Shown here piece after piece: positions 29,167 to 40,842 of a stretch of DNA of 64,000 nucleotides. Each line of letters starts with the position of its first letter. Within the stretch, counting starts at the first letter, position 1. The stretch is from Corallochytrium limacisporum (lineage: Eukaryota > Opisthokonta). A program made the translations under genes and the position numbers. The notes beneath the pieces were generated by a model, which did no database searches, was not told where the DNA came from, and saw only the letters and a program-made list of their open reading frames with translations. Location: positions 22,226-86,225 of the forward strand of contig PDIP01000077.1 of assembly GCA_002811645.1 (NCBI GenBank), written 5' to 3'.

Positions 29167-30297
29167 CTAGTCTGCAGCATCCACAATGCCTCCATTAGCG
29201 ATGGCAAAAGTACATTCAGCCTCTGGCATGTCCGGCGAATCGTAAAGTTTGCAGATGCGGGACTCACCTCGACCTTTGCGGAAGTAGAGTCGGGTGGCAC
29301 TCGCGTGGGCAATAATATTACCACCAATTGGCTTCTTGGGGTCCGCGGCAAAGGTCATGCCACCAGGATCAGCAGTCATTTGGTTGGTGATGACTACCGC
29401 AAGGTTGAATTCCTCAGCAAGACGACAGAGGCGGGCAAGGTGCTGGTTTAGTCGCTGCTGACGTTCCGCCAACTCACCACGGCCGCTATAGTCACAACGA
29501 AAGAGAGCCATAACGCTGTCAATGATCAATAATCTGTACGTTCTATCATCCGCCATCAGTGCTGCTGCTTGCAAAATTATGTCATTTTGCTGTTCGCTGT
29601 TATGCACACGGATGTAAGTCACGTTTTCCAAAACGATGTCTGGATCCATATCGAAGCGTTCAGCAATTGGTCTCAGACGATCGGGGCGAAATGTGCCTTC
29701 AGTGTCGATATACAAGGCCTTGCCCGCCGCACCACCCAGCTCGAGGGGCAGCTGGGCAGTGACGCACAATGTGTGACAGCACTGAGTTTTTCCAGTGCGA
29801 AACTCGCCAAAGATTTCCGTGATGCTTCGCGACTCCGGTCCACCGCCAATAAGGGCATCGAGTTCCTTGGAGCCTGTTGTTAGCTTGAAGATGCGTTCTC
29901 GAACGGAACTCAATTCCTTCGCAGATATGAAATGCAGGCCCTGTCGTTTGTAGCAGAGGTTAGTGTTTCCATTTAGGCAAATAAACTACCAGGTCATACA
30001 GTATATACTAACTACTCCTTTGGAGGCGGCCTCCTTGATTTTCTCGATTTTGGCCTCGCTGAGACCCTTAATCTTGACCAAGTCTTTGGTCATGGCCATG
30101 GAAACTCCCTTCATGGACGTGATACCGGCAAGCTTCAGCTTGGATATGTCAGCTGCATTTATCCCATAAGATTGAAGTTCGTCAAGCTCAATAAAATCAT
30201 CAACAGCAGCGTTGGTCATCTCGTCAATCATGGGATCGTCCAAGTCAGCGACCAGCTGATCACCGTCATTGGTCTCGGCAGTGTTCGTCCTGCCCAT
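29167..30297 (-). CDS. DMC1: DMC1 meiotic recombinase (two exons)
   Basis: DMC1 forms filaments on single-stranded DNA and catalyses strand exchange between homologues in meiosis. Exon 1 is 30297-30013 and exon 2 is 29940-29167, joined in phase 0 to give 352 aa. Exon 1 carries the N-terminal helix-hairpin-helix domain ([33 protein letters not shown]). Exon 2 has the RecA core: Walker A GEFRTGKT at about 140-147, [14 protein letters not shown], Walker [12 protein letters not shown] at about 232-242, [25 protein letters not shown] and [10 protein letters not shown]. The wording GEFRTGKTQ and the 'GINAADI' N-terminus fit DMC1 better than RAD51, although both are close. Its presence indicates a sexual cycle. 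The gene ends just before the dynein fragment. No upstream regulatory motif was recognised. Confidence 0.92.
29941..30012 (-). other. DMC1 intron (72 bp, phase 0)
   Basis: On the minus strand the intron begins GTTAGT and ends ACAG, with a CACTAAC branch-point sequence at 29959-29965, about 18-24 bases before the acceptor. Removing it joins SKGV to [10 protein letters not shown], which aligns with other DMC1 proteins. GTAGTT three bases upstream is an alternative in-frame donor. This is the only intron I could place in the window. Confidence 0.85.
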
Positions 30298-30747
30298 TTT
30301 GTTGGAATCAGATCACAAAAGTATTCTACAGCGACACTTACCTGTGGAAAATTACCAAGCTTCAGGACGTTCAGACCTGTGTGATGGGTCTCATCCTCCT
30401 CAGCAGATAAGTAGCTCTCGAAACCATATGCGGAATCCCGCCGCTGGGCAGTAATTGTCTGCCAATCGACGAGGGGGGAAAGGGGCAAGGAGCGGTGGGG
30501 GTGTTTGTGAGACCCGAGCCCCCTTTTCGAACTGATCCCGCCAGGGCGTAGGCTGGGAGGGGTGGGGAGAGAAGGGGCCGGTGCTCAGCGGTCCAGGCCA
30601 GTGGTGAGATGGTGGCCCTAGACGAATGCTGGAAGCTCAAGAAGGCTAAGGGCTGACGCGGGTATTGGGAATTACTACGTGGTGTCTGCATAAGATCTAC
30701 AAGCTCGTATCTTGATATATGCACGGTGAGTATAGGAATTGTATTGT
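30298..30747. other. Intergenic region upstream of DMC1
   Basis: 450 bp between the DMC1 start and the 3' end of the second P450 gene, both on the minus strand. It includes a G-rich stretch (about 30470-30580). No coding sequence was recognised. Confidence 0.5.
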
Positions 30748-32238
30748 TCACTTGTTCTCCACCGGTCGCAGGTATAGCGGGCAGCCCTTCTTGAGGCCCG
30801 TTGTGAGTGAAGTGATCGTCTCGTATTCGGAAGCTTTCTTGGCCAGGGAAAACTCGTAGCTCTGCAACAGCTTGGCCACAATAACCCGGACCTCCAGCTT
30901 GGCGAGGCGCTCGCCAATGCAGCCCTGGGGGCCAGCCGAGAAAGGAATGTACGTACCCGGCGTGGGTTTGAACCCATCCGCGAGCCAGCGATCTGGCAGG
31001 TACTCATCAGGATCTTCCCAGTGCTTGGGATCGCGCATCATGGCCTGGAAGTCACAAATTAGTTCAGTCTCTGGTGGTACATAGAGATTTTTCCACTTTA
31101 GACCTTTTTCGGCTATTCTACGGGAGACGAAGATTACAGTGGGTTTTAGGCGCATGGACTCCTTGACCGCTGCATCGAGAACGGTAAGGCGGTCCAGTTT
31201 TTCGTACGGGATGTCGTCAAAGTTCTTACCGAGAACTTCATCCATCTGGTCACGGATACGTGCCTGCACATCTGGCCGTTGTGCCAGCATGTACAGTGCC
31301 CAAGTCGCGGTCGTGGCAGAGGTCTCGTGGCCGGCACCAAAGAACATGAGCGCCTCATCAACAATTTCTTCCTCGGTCATGCTTTCTCGCTGGGCGGCTC
31401 GGATAAGTAGACTCAAGATGTCTTTTTCCTCGTCATCAGTTTCTGCTGTGGAATCAGCACGGGCACGCAATTTTTCAACGATGTCATCACGCACCATTTG
31501 AATGGAGGCCCGCCAGAGCTTCTCGTCCGGTAGGAAGCGCCACAACGGCTTCGGAAGGGTCGCCCGGGGCTCCATGCCGAGTACAATGAGGTCCAGCTTC
31601 CGATCATAGTTCTCATCCACGGGCTTGTTCAGAATGTCTTCATCGAGACCGAACATGCTTTTAAGCAGCACCTGCAATGAGCCGTTCAGCAATTCCTTGG
31701 TCATGTCTACTGGTTGAGCCTTGAGCTTGCCCAGCTGATCCAGCGCCTGGTACCGGGCAATCATTAGCTTCGCAACCTCACTCGACACGGCACAGACCTG
31801 CTTCAAGCGTGCAGTGTTGAATGCAGGCAGAACCATCCGACGGTGGGCGCGCCAGACATCGCCTTCAAGGATGAGCAGACCGTTGGAGAAGGGCTTGAAG
31901 ACCTCCACCAGCTCCCTAGAGCGCCGTACAAGGCCGTCGCCGGAAGCAGTGCGCAGAATTTCACGGCAAAATTCGGGGTCCTTGGAGCAGAGGATGACCG
32001 TTCCAAGCATGTTTACTTGGACAAAGTCATCGTTTCCGCAGTTGTTAACCATTAGATCGTAAAACCATTTGTGGGTGTGACCCTTCTGGGCGTGCGGGAA
32101 GTACTCAATCACTGCCCCGAACACGGGAATGGAGGGCACCACGGTAACTCCCTTAACATATATAGGCTGCATATAGTACAGGACATACGCAATACCGCAC
32201 ACGATCACAGCCGTGACCACTAACCACAGGTCAGCCAT
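30748..32238 (-). CDS. Cytochrome P450, CYP4/CYP3-clan type
   Basis: A 496-aa microsomal P450 with an N-terminal TM anchor (about 4-23). All signatures are canonical: I-helix FFGAGHETSATT, K-helix ESMR, PERF-region PDRW and heme loop FSAGPQGCIG with Cys at about 440. The C-helix WRAHRRM is also present. Unlike the other P450 in this window, the acid-alcohol pair (E-T) is intact, so it should be an ordinary monooxygenase. The overall wording (GAGHETSATT, DPDEYLPDRW, FSAGPQGCIGERLAKLE) resembles CYP4-clan and related fatty-acid or xenobiotic hydroxylases. The substrate is not predictable. The start ATG at 32238 directly precedes the TM segment. Confidence 0.9.
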   Translation of the reverse strand: MADLWLVVTAVIVCGIAYVLYYMQPIYVKGVTVVPSIPVFGAVIEYFPHAQKGHTHKWFYDLMVNNCGNDDFVQVNMLGTVILCSKDPEFCREILRTASGDGLVRRSRELVEVFKPFSNGLLILEGDVWRAHRRMVLPAFNTARLKQVCAVSSEVAKLMIARYQALDQLGKLKAQPVDMTKELLNGSLQVLLKSMFGLDEDILNKPVDENYDRKLDLIVLGMEPRATLPKPLWRFLPDEKLWRASIQMVRDDIVEKLRARADSTAETDDEEKDILSLLIRAAQRESMTEEEIVDEALMFFGAGHETSATTATWALYMLAQRPDVQARIRDQMDEVLGKNFDDIPYEKLDRLTVLDAAVKESMRLKPTVIFVSRRIAEKGLKWKNLYVPPETELICDFQAMMRDPKHWEDPDEYLPDRWLADGFKPTPGTYIPFSAGPQGCIGERLAKLEVRVIVAKLLQSYEFSLAKKASEYETITSLTTGLKKGCPLYLRPVENK

Positions 32239-32889
32239 GTTTTCATCTGATAACCTATCTTTGTGTCTGCCCGAATATGTTTTTCACGGGTATGTAGCCA
32301 TTGCGTTGTGCTTGGGCAACAGAATATTGATTCCTTCGACTCAAATAGCAGTCAAGTCGGGGGCATCACATGGTCGGTGTATCATCAAGTGCTTTTGATG
32401 CCACGTCCTTGCTCGCGATGGCTGGCTTATCGCTTCCTCGCAGACCCGTGTCTGTCTTCGTGGGGTGGTGCATTCTCTCGTGATTTGGGCGGAGTCTGTC
32501 CCTCCCGTCCGTCATCGCGCACGGCCCGGCCCCGCACAGAGAAGCCCGGGAGTGGACTTGGCGTTCTTAAGCCCAAATGCCTGATGGTTACCAGTACCAC
32601 CACGGTACCCCACCGGCCCCCGGAGTGAGCGGGGAGGGGGAGGGGGGGAAATGGGTTCCGAAGGGAGAAGAAAGGAGGAGGAGGAGGAGGAGGGGGGGGG
32701 CCTCAGGTGAGAGGGACCGGTGACTTGGCAGTTCTGTCCGCTGATCGGCCAACCGACCAACCAAACTGAGTTCGCTCATTACCCACCCATTGTTTTTTCT
32801 CCTTTTTTTTTCCTTTTTTTTTCAAACAACACAAAAAAGAACACTGCGGTGGCACTGCGGCGAGGAACGGAGAAGGAATGAAAACACCG

Positions 32890-32902
32890 CCCCCCCCCCC
32901 CC
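32890..32902. repeat. Poly-C run (13)
   Basis: Thirteen consecutive C followed by GCGGGG; one of several long C runs in the gene-poor parts of the window. Confidence 0.9.
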
Positions 32903-33359
32903 GCGGGGCACCGCCAAAACCTCTAGGCAGCAGCTGACCCCCAAGACCTCGTCCAAGGCTACTCACGCACAGAGAGAGAGAGAGAGAGAGAGAAAAGGGG
33001 CGAGCGGGGCCGGGCCCCAAGACCCGACCGGCGTGAAAATGCAAAATGAAAAACGCCAGATTAGAAAAAAAATGGATCGTCGGCGTAAAAAAAAATAAGG
33101 GCCAGTACTGTGCAATGAATGTACCGTACTTTTTGTATGAAATAGTCAAGTTCCAAACGAGCCAAGAGCCCGCGGGACGTAGACATCAGAAGCCAAGCGA
33201 AAGGGCGATGACGGAAAGCCAGTCGAGTAAATTAAGCGGGTATCAGCAGACACCACAAGCTGCTCAGTACATTCGCTATAGATACCGAGGCATTCCAGAC
33301 GGTGTGCCACTGCGCAGAGGGGACGGGTAAGGTAGGCAAGGAGCCACTTGAGCTGCCGA

Positions 33360-33383
33360 TGTGTGTGTGTGTGTGTGCGTGCG
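33360..33383. repeat. (GT)n microsatellite
   Basis: About nine GT units running into GCGTGCGT, in non-coding sequence. Confidence 0.85.
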
Positions 33384-33840
33384 TCCGGACGTGGGTGAAT
33401 TCGTCCGACGATCTCTGATTTCCTTACGACACCCGGGGCAGTTTATTCACCCAAAATGAATAATTCATTTATTCTGATCTCCTCTGGCACGCAGGTGGGA
33501 CGACTGGTAAAATCTCCCGGTTCTTCGTGTTTTTCCTCTTTTTTTTTTTCTCCCCCTTTTGCCTGGGCTTCCTTTCGCTGCGCTCTTTCCTTTCGCCTTC
33601 TCGCTTCGGGGCCGTTTGGGCTTTGGGGGGTGGGGGGGAGTTGTGAACGAGCACTGCCCTGCGTGTGTATTACCGGAGCAATTGGAAAGGCTTTGCGGAA
33701 TCAGAAAGCATGGCTTTCTTGATCAGCCGGCGATTGGTTGTCGTGTGGGCATACAGATAATGTGAAGGTTGACATGTCGACACACGTGTTGGCCGGTAGG
33801 AAAACGAAATAATGTGTACACAATACATGGCAGGTTTATT

Positions 33841-35523
33841 TCATTCGTCCTTGGTCAGATAGGCACCAAGGGCACCAAGATACGAGTCCGTGTCTACAAA
33901 CACCGGTTTGATGTGCCCTTTGGCCCAAAAGCTCACACCAAAGCTGGCCGCGGCGCGACTAGCTGGATTTTGGTGCAAGTAACTACCAACAAAGATGACA
34001 TTGCGGATGGTATTCACGCGTGCTGTCAGGTAGGCTATATGTCCAAAGTTGTAACCAATCATTGTGATGATGCTAGCAGCGAGGTCGGCCGGCCTGCAAT
34101 CGTGAGGTTGAACCTTTCCGGTGGCAATCTTACCCAGTGAGGATGCCAGGATATCTGGATTTAGACCAGCAGCCTCGTATCCACGGCCATAGATGTCGCC
34201 TACAACGAGATCGACATTCTTGTGGTCTCCCTTGGCTGACATTTGGAGCGCCTGGTTGAAGCTGTCTGCCCCGGTGATCAGTTTGGCCATACCCCAAGCC
34301 GTGCCGCCACCGATGCAGGATCCAGTGACGCGCTCAAAGGTTTTCTCGTCATCCACACGCAACACTGACAAGCCAGACCCAACAATCATAACTAGATACG
34401 GGAACACACCCGAAGTGGTCTCTTTCGCCGTCATGAAGGGTTTCTGGTCAAACTCGCCCGTCTCCGGGTTCGCCATGAGGAAGGCCTCTGGGTTATTTCT
34501 CAGAAGGTAATTGATTCCGAGTACCACACTACCCAACTCGTCTTTACGACACTTGTTCACGGTCAAACCATCTCCCAAGACGCCGCTGTTGGTCAGTTCC
34601 TCGGTGAATTTAACACTGCCGCCGCCCGTGCAGCGCACCATGCGCAGAGAATAGTATTTCATCCAGTCCAACACGCTTCCGATGGCGCTAGTATGGAATT
34701 GGCGTGTGCGGAACACCAATTCTTCCCCACTTTCCAACGGTATCTCCGGAGCATTATCTGCGGCATCTCCGTTCGTGTGGTTGGCGTCGTGCGGCTGGTG
34801 GGGCACCAGAGGGTCATTCTTGCGATCCAGCCAGACACACTTGCACAGAGACCCACCAATATCCAGCGCTGCAGTACCAACGTCCGCTTCTGTCAGACCG
34901 CTGCGCCAAGTGGTCTGCAAGGGTCCGGCTTGATGCTCCGCCTGCTTGCTCTGATAGTTCCGGGTCGATGGTGCAAGGCCAAAACTAGAAGGAAGCTCCA
35001 CACCGTGTTCTGCGGCCACGACTTTCATCATCGCGGCGTGGTGGATGGCATGGTGATTAACAAAGTGGAGTTCACGCGCAACCGTCGACCTTAGGTCATT
35101 TTCCGTCCCGTCTGCAGTAATCATGGCACGGACCGTGACCTCCAAATCTAGATCCTCGTCCTTTACGTCCTGGAAGAGACCCTGAATGCGCCTGATCGCC
35201 TCCAGAGCAGATTCTCGGCTGCTTTCGATATCCGTTTCTCGTCGCCTCCGGTCGTACTCAACAGGTTCAGATGTCAGTTTGCGCCTCTTGCCCTCGGCTG
35301 AGAGCAAACCATCGGCCTCTTGCTGCTTCGCCTCCGATAGTTGGGCAATAATCTTATCGTAGTGGTCCAAACAATGGCGCAAGTGTTTGCCTACGGTGCT
35401 TCCCTTGATCAGGTTCGAAGGGGCTACAAACTGATCATCTGTCGTGCTGTTCACCAGACTGCTAAAGGTAGCCAAGGTGTCAGCCGCGGCAGCGGCCACA
35501 ATAGGGGGTTTTGCGGTGGCCAT
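33841..35523 (-). CDS. DinB-like domain fused to eukaryotic-type pantothenate kinase
   Basis: A 560-aa fusion. The C-terminal part (about 215-560) is a PanK-type pantothenate kinase, which catalyses the first and limiting step of CoA synthesis. It shows DIGGSLCKCVW at about 221, TGGGSVKFTEELT, PYLVMIVGSGLSVLRV, GSCIGGGTAWGMAKLITG, DLVVGDIYGRGYE, ASSLGKIA and VGSYLHQNP. The N-terminal 185 residues look like a DinB-superfamily four-helix metal protein: TVGKHLRHCLDHYDKI, VEYDRRRRET, RAMITADGTENDLRSTVARE, then HFVNHHAIHHAAMMKVVA and FGLAPST. Candidate metal ligands are H50, H54, H157/H158 and H161/H162. Stand-alone proteins with this DinB pattern are bacterial-type and of unknown function. The fusion is continuous with no intron or low-complexity break other than a short linker (about 190-215). 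Animal PANK4 is also a fusion, but to a different (phosphatase) domain. Confidence 0.9.
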   Translation of the reverse strand: MATAKPPIVAAAAADTLATFSSLVNSTTDDQFVAPSNLIKGSTVGKHLRHCLDHYDKIIAQLSEAKQQEADGLLSAEGKRRKLTSEPVEYDRRRRETDIESSRESALEAIRRIQGLFQDVKDEDLDLEVTVRAMITADGTENDLRSTVARELHFVNHHAIHHAAMMKVVAAEHGVELPSSFGLAPSTRNYQSKQAEHQAGPLQTTWRSGLTEADVGTAALDIGGSLCKCVWLDRKNDPLVPHQPHDANHTNGDAADNAPEIPLESGEELVFRTRQFHTSAIGSVLDWMKYYSLRMVRCTGGGSVKFTEELTNSGVLGDGLTVNKCRKDELGSVVLGINYLLRNNPEAFLMANPETGEFDQKPFMTAKETTSGVFPYLVMIVGSGLSVLRVDDEKTFERVTGSCIGGGTAWGMAKLITGADSFNQALQMSAKGDHKNVDLVVGDIYGRGYEAAGLNPDILASSLGKIATGKVQPHDCRPADLAASIITMIGYNFGHIAYLTARVNTIRNVIFVGSYLHQNPASRAAASFGVSFWAKGHIKPVFVDTDSYLGALGAYLTKDE

Positions 35524-36017
35524 TATTTTTTGCTACTTGGTCTCTAAACAGAATCTCTCGGCAACCTGAGCGCTTTGGATCAGGCCGACCAGCATCTGTA
35601 CTCCAAGAACAGAACTTCCCACTAAGTAATACCTCTGTAGCTACTGTTTGCCGTTGACCAGTCCCATCAACAAACCCAGCCGGATGAAGAGGAACGAACA
35701 GCCTGCGCTGACACCGTACACAGCTCTTAGATTGCCCCAGCACAACACCCCCCCCCCTCTCCCCTGTACCGGAGGACCGACTCCCCGGAGGGGCCGGTTC
35801 CAAACAGTGGCCGCGTCCGGACACCGGACCCTCCTCCTCCACCAACACTGGGTCCCTGGGGCGTCTGGGACAGTGGGGGGGGGACTCCGTGGGCAGGGGA
35901 CCAACAACAGAAAGAAAAAAAGGAAGAAAAGAAACAGAGAGCACCTCCCCTTCGCTTTTTTTGCCAAAAAATATCACGAGCACCGGCCAGAGAAACCGGG
36001 GAAAAAAAGTGAAAACA

Positions 36018-36027
36018 CCCCCCCCCC
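36018..36027. repeat. Poly-C run (10)
   Basis: Ten consecutive C in non-coding DNA. Confidence 0.85.
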
Positions 36028-36389
36028 ACTGGCCCGGGCGGGGTGTGTGCTCCGAGGAGGCGGGCAGTTCCTGAGTTATTTTAGTACGGCGGCATCGGGG
36101 CCGGAAGGGCAGGGCCATTCAGTACGGGGTGAGCCTCCGGAACCGACAAGAGGGGAAGTTCGATCGAAAACTACGCGCTTCCCCGGCCTCCCCTAACCCC
36201 CAACACAGGAGAAAGGCCCACCCGCTCCCGTTGTTTCAGGCCCGGAAGTGGCTTTTTTTTGCAAATTGCGAGCAGAGCTCCGGGGCCAGTTTTGTCGGTG
36301 GCGGGGGAGCGGAGAGCCCAGGTCCCGTCACCGATGGGCCGCTCTCATTCAAAACTGAGACTGAGAGCGAGAGACCCGCCGCCATCTCT

Positions 36390-36406
36390 ACACACACACA
36401 CACACA
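36390..36406. repeat. (AC)n microsatellite
   Basis: About eight AC units. Confidence 0.85.
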
Positions 36407-39400
36407 ACTGTGCACTACATTCATTATCGAATTGACTATATATAGTATATTCACTATGGAAGATGAAAAATTAGGCCCCAAGAGTCGTCCCGCGACCGAG
36501 CAACAGGTGGCCCGGTGTGGACCCACCGGACGGTCAGACAAAGAGGGAATGGGGGGGGTCCCGCCTCAGAAGTGAAAAAATTTTTCAGTCTCTTCGTATG
36601 GCTTTTTGGTCCACTGCGTTCCTTGGGTGGGAACGCCTCATAGCGTAAGCACACAATTATCCGTGTTACCCCCCCTTCTTCTTCGGGGGCCCCTCACAGG
36701 TGCGCACCCAAGAAGCACACTGCACCAAGGCACACGAAGTGGGTTGGCCGCGGCAACTGACCGGTCATCGGTAGCGATGCCGGTGTTCCGAAATTCGTAG
36801 CAAGTTTGGGATTCGTCAACCTCGTGGATGGCCGGAACGAGTTTCCGCTTGTCAGTTTAGACCTTTAGAGATATGTAAGTGAGCGTTGGACGCGCCGTTG
36901 GGTTGGTGCCATGGCGGTCCCTTTGGCGGAATTCGCAAGCACGCACGCACGGGCGGGACTTTTTGGTTTGCCATCAGCTAGTGATATTGTGTGTCGTTTT
37001 CCGTAGAGCACGGGCTTTGGTCGCGTTTTGCCAGACAACCTTCATCCTGATGGAAGGAAGAGTGTGAAAACCTCTCCGGCGCAGACGGTCAGATAATGGC
37101 GAGCGATAGTTTCACCTAAACTTTAATTGAAGAAAAACGCATGTGCGCGAGCATACATTGGTTCACGCACGGCAGGTACACTGCACAGGTCACACACAAA
37201 TATGAATTCCCGAACGCGGTTTCCGATCTCGATCGGGGTCTTGCGAGCGGACATGTAAAGACCAGCATGTCCTTCTGAGAAGCACGGAGCTGTAGGGCCC
37301 AACAGAAGAGTCACGGTTGACTTGTGGATGGCGAGGGTAAGAATAACGTTGCCCGAGGGCAGGGGAGTGCCCGACCCTGATGATCGACTGAGCATTTGCG
37401 ACATATTGCAGTAAAAGAAGTAGGCATGAGCGTGACCATTTCGCAAGAACCACACCGAAAAATTCTACCTGCTGTTGGATGCGGATGTGGCTGTTCCGTG
37501 GCTATAAACAGCCAACACACTGTCCACTGTGTGCGCCAATATCGATCGTACATCAAATTACGGATACACCCTCCAAAGATTTTTGATGGCTACACAGTGT
37601 TCGAATTAACACAGCCTGCGTCTCAAATCTGTGTGCCAGGGCTTGCCGGCATTCCGCAGGCAAGCATCCAAACCCGTCGATGGTTGTACATGTTAAAAAG
37701 ATAGTTGCACATCACATCCGTGCATCTACAGTGAAGGATCTCTCACCCTTTTCTCACAAAATCAAGAAAGAGCTCATGGGGGCTTGGACGGCCAACGTTT
37801 GAAACCAAGCATCCATAGCATGCTGAGAAATTGTCCTGCCAAAGAGGCTTGGGGTTTCGGATGTGCAATGTCATCACTGCGTGTCATAGATTGATATTTG
37901 GGTTAGAAGGCTGGGTCTTGTTTCCGAGTCATGCGGCTCAGTCCCCTGTCCCAAATTGTCATGAGAGATGAGCAGGGCATCCGCGTCAATCGTATCTCTC
38001 CTCCTTTCTCTATCCGATTCACGCTCGGTTGTATGGCCCAAGATGGCCGTCTTCTTGAAAACCGGTGCTTCGCTCAGTATCATCTCCGAGGTGCATTAGA
38101 GCACATTCGCCCGCAATCAGGAAGATCTCAGCATTCACCCAACAGGAAAGAGGAGGAAATTGGCTGGAAAAGTATACCGCCCGACCCAAATAGAGAGCGA
38201 CGGACACCGACCGAGAACGAGGGACGGAGAGAGAAAGAAGAGAAAAGAAAGGAAACAAAAGAGCGGGCTACCACTGGGTATCATCAGCACTCCTAGAAAT
38301 TGATTTCTTGGCGAAAATGAGCGACCACGAGGCAGGTAGGCCTACTGCTGCTGGCTGTGGTTCCTCGGCTCGTGGCTCCGGGCCAGGCGAGACGGGTTGA
38401 GAGGTCTCTCCTGCATATCCCCCCCGCTCCGGGCGGGGGAGGGAGCTTGCGCCACGGCTTGAAGGGCGGTCTTTTTTTGTTTTGTGTGAATGAATGGTCC
38501 TCTTCCTTTCCCTGATGTGCCGCCCCGGTTGGCAGATACTCAACACCCAACTTTCGATGCAAAGTACCCACGTCACGTATTCAGGTAGGACGTGACCATG
38601 ATGCAAACTTTGTTTATCTGTGTTTCCGGAGCCAAATTTCCGAAACCTTTCAAATCGCCACCCACAGGTAGGCGTAACTGTTTGCTGATAACTAATAATC
38701 TGGAGGCCACACTAGAATTCTCTCCACACATCGCCCGACGGCGCACACTCACGCGATGGGTTTTGCAGTCATCCACCCAAGCACCACAGTATCTTCGCAC
38801 CTACCTTCTTGACAAACTATACCTTCCTCCAAAAAATTGGTGTCTAGTAGGGAATCATGGGCTGTTGTTTCAACATGACTATGACCATCGATTCCCCAAT
38901 GATGAAACATTAGCCAGAGGATGATGGTAGTTGTTGTATAGAAGCTCGCGTGGTCCCCGTGTCCCGGAGCACAGTGATATGTTGGAAGAAAGCGGACGAG
39001 GCCACTGTGGACACTGGTTTCGACCACGGTGGAGCACGCGTGTGTGTGTGTAAATGTGTGCTCACCGGCAGAAACCTACGATGCTGGGTACAACCAAATG
39101 GTGGCGGTGATAAGGTGTTGATGGTTGCGGTGGGTCGTATGAAATACGTCCAGTCAGACCTACATTTCCCCTTTTTCTAAACCACCATGCCCACAAGCAC
39201 GGTGCGTATGCGCTTGACCGCAGCCAAGCAGATACATACAGCATGACAATATCTGATAGCTTAAAGGACCCCGATGCTCGCTTCCCTGTGCGTTTTGCGG
39301 GATGTGATGAGGATGCTCCTGCCAATACCATCATCCTAAACCGGTGCGCCCGTCGAACCCAAACAAACTGTGTGTAGGGATCTCTCGCGTTGGCAAACAA

Positions 39401-39631
39401 AAAAAAAAAGGGAAAGAAAACGAAGAAAATTTTCTTCCGCAGTTTCCGTTCTCTGTGGCGCATTGCGCTGCAGTCCCTCTATCTCTACTGAAGAAAGACG
39501 GAACAATAGACAAGGAACGAATGAAACAGGTGGACACAGCCCGGCCAGCAAAAAGATTTTGAGTGGATTCTGTCTGAACAGACTCTTTGGTACCCTGCAG
39601 CTCTGCCAGTTACAGTTCTTTTAAGTCTTGG

Positions 39632-39639
39632 TTTCGCGC
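39632..39639. promoter_or_regulatory. TTTCGCGC element (E2F-type consensus) in gene-free DNA
   Basis: An exact TTTCGCGC lies in ggtttcgcgcgcactg. There is no recognised gene within 4 kb, so it may be a chance match or mark an unrecognised transcription unit. Confidence 0.15.
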
Positions 39640-39865
39640 GCACTGCCTGTACTCAGTGGGCTCGTGTACCTGCCATCTCTCTGCTGTACAATTGTCAGAG
39701 CGCTCTGAGGATTTGACTCTTCAATGCTGGCATACCTCGGCTGTGGTGAACTAATACAGCCAGATTAAACCGAAATCACCATGCTGATTCATGCCGATAG
39801 ACTTTGAACCGTGTCCGGGTGTGAAGAGTACATAGACCTTGACCTACCACTCCAAGGCCCCAATT

Positions 39866-39877
39866 CCCCCCCCCCCC
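39866..39877. repeat. Poly-C run (12)
   Basis: Twelve C followed by TTTTC, in gene-poor DNA. Confidence 0.85.
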
Positions 39878-40842
39878 TTTTCTTCCCGCTCTGCGGGGCG
39901 GCAGTCACAGGGGAGGGCCGGGAGAGAAGAGGGGGGGGGAGGAGGAGGAGCCAGCGACCCAGAGAAGTGCGTAGAGGCAGGGAGACCTAACCCACTCGCA
40001 AAATTACCTGCCGCAAAAGGCTAGTCAACATGCCCAGACAGCACCCTGTTCGATACCATTCATGAAGGAAGGGGATTTGGTAACTAAGAAAAGGAAGAGT
40101 GAACGAATTACAAAAACAACATCATGTATTATCGCGTGTTGAAGGGTATATCTCCAGTTTTCCTTATCTCCAATATAGAAACAATAGAAACATTACCAGT
40201 GAATACACATTGAGCTGTCGTGTGTCTGTCAGAGACATACATACCATGTCCCGCTTCGAAACCAAACTATTACTCAAACGGGAAGGAAATGACGCTCTTC
40301 ATCTATTCCCAAAGTGCAGGCTGTGAGTACCGTTTTGCATAGTAATTGAACGAAGCAGATTACTCGTACATGTGCCTCTTCCCTTCCTCACAAGGACTAG
40401 TCCGACGAAGAAAACAAAGACGCACGCTCCAGAATTCGAGAAGAAACAAGAAAAAATTCTTCCCAAGAATAACAACTGAGAAGCAATGCAGCAATACCCA
40501 CTGGTAGGTCGGTAAGTACCACTGCCTCCACTTACTCACTACCCAAGTTCTGCTAGTTGGCTGGGTCAAAGGGGAAGAGGAGGGGGGGTGGCTAGAGATA
40601 AGGGGGCAGGGGTGGGCGAAGGGAGGGGGGGAAGCTTTTCCTGATGAATGTGCCCAGGAGGGCAGGCTCCGATAAAAGCTTCAACTGCCACAGCTCGAGA
40701 TCTATCAAGCGAGATATCTGTGACCGTCCGCCCAGCACGATCTTTTTCGCAGCTTTTCCTGGTTAGACAGAAGATGTGACATTTTAGAGTGAAGGCACTC
40801 GGAAAGCCCGACTTTTTGTAGAGATGGAGGAGTCTGGTGTGG

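Larger units (their letters stand above)
32239..33840. other. Intergenic region with purine and poly-C tracts
   Basis: 1.6 kb between the P450 start and the 3' end of the pantothenate kinase gene. It holds a GGA-rich tract (about 32673-32700), T-rich runs (32791-32822), a 13-C run at 32890-32902, a GA repeat (about 32969-32992) and a GT repeat (about 33360-33383). No coding sequence was recognised. Confidence 0.6.

Noticed and set aside
36456-36575. 39-codon frame starting MEDEKLGPK in gene-poor DNA
   Set aside because: The ATG context is good but there is no motif, the frame is short and its second half comes from a G-rich tract.
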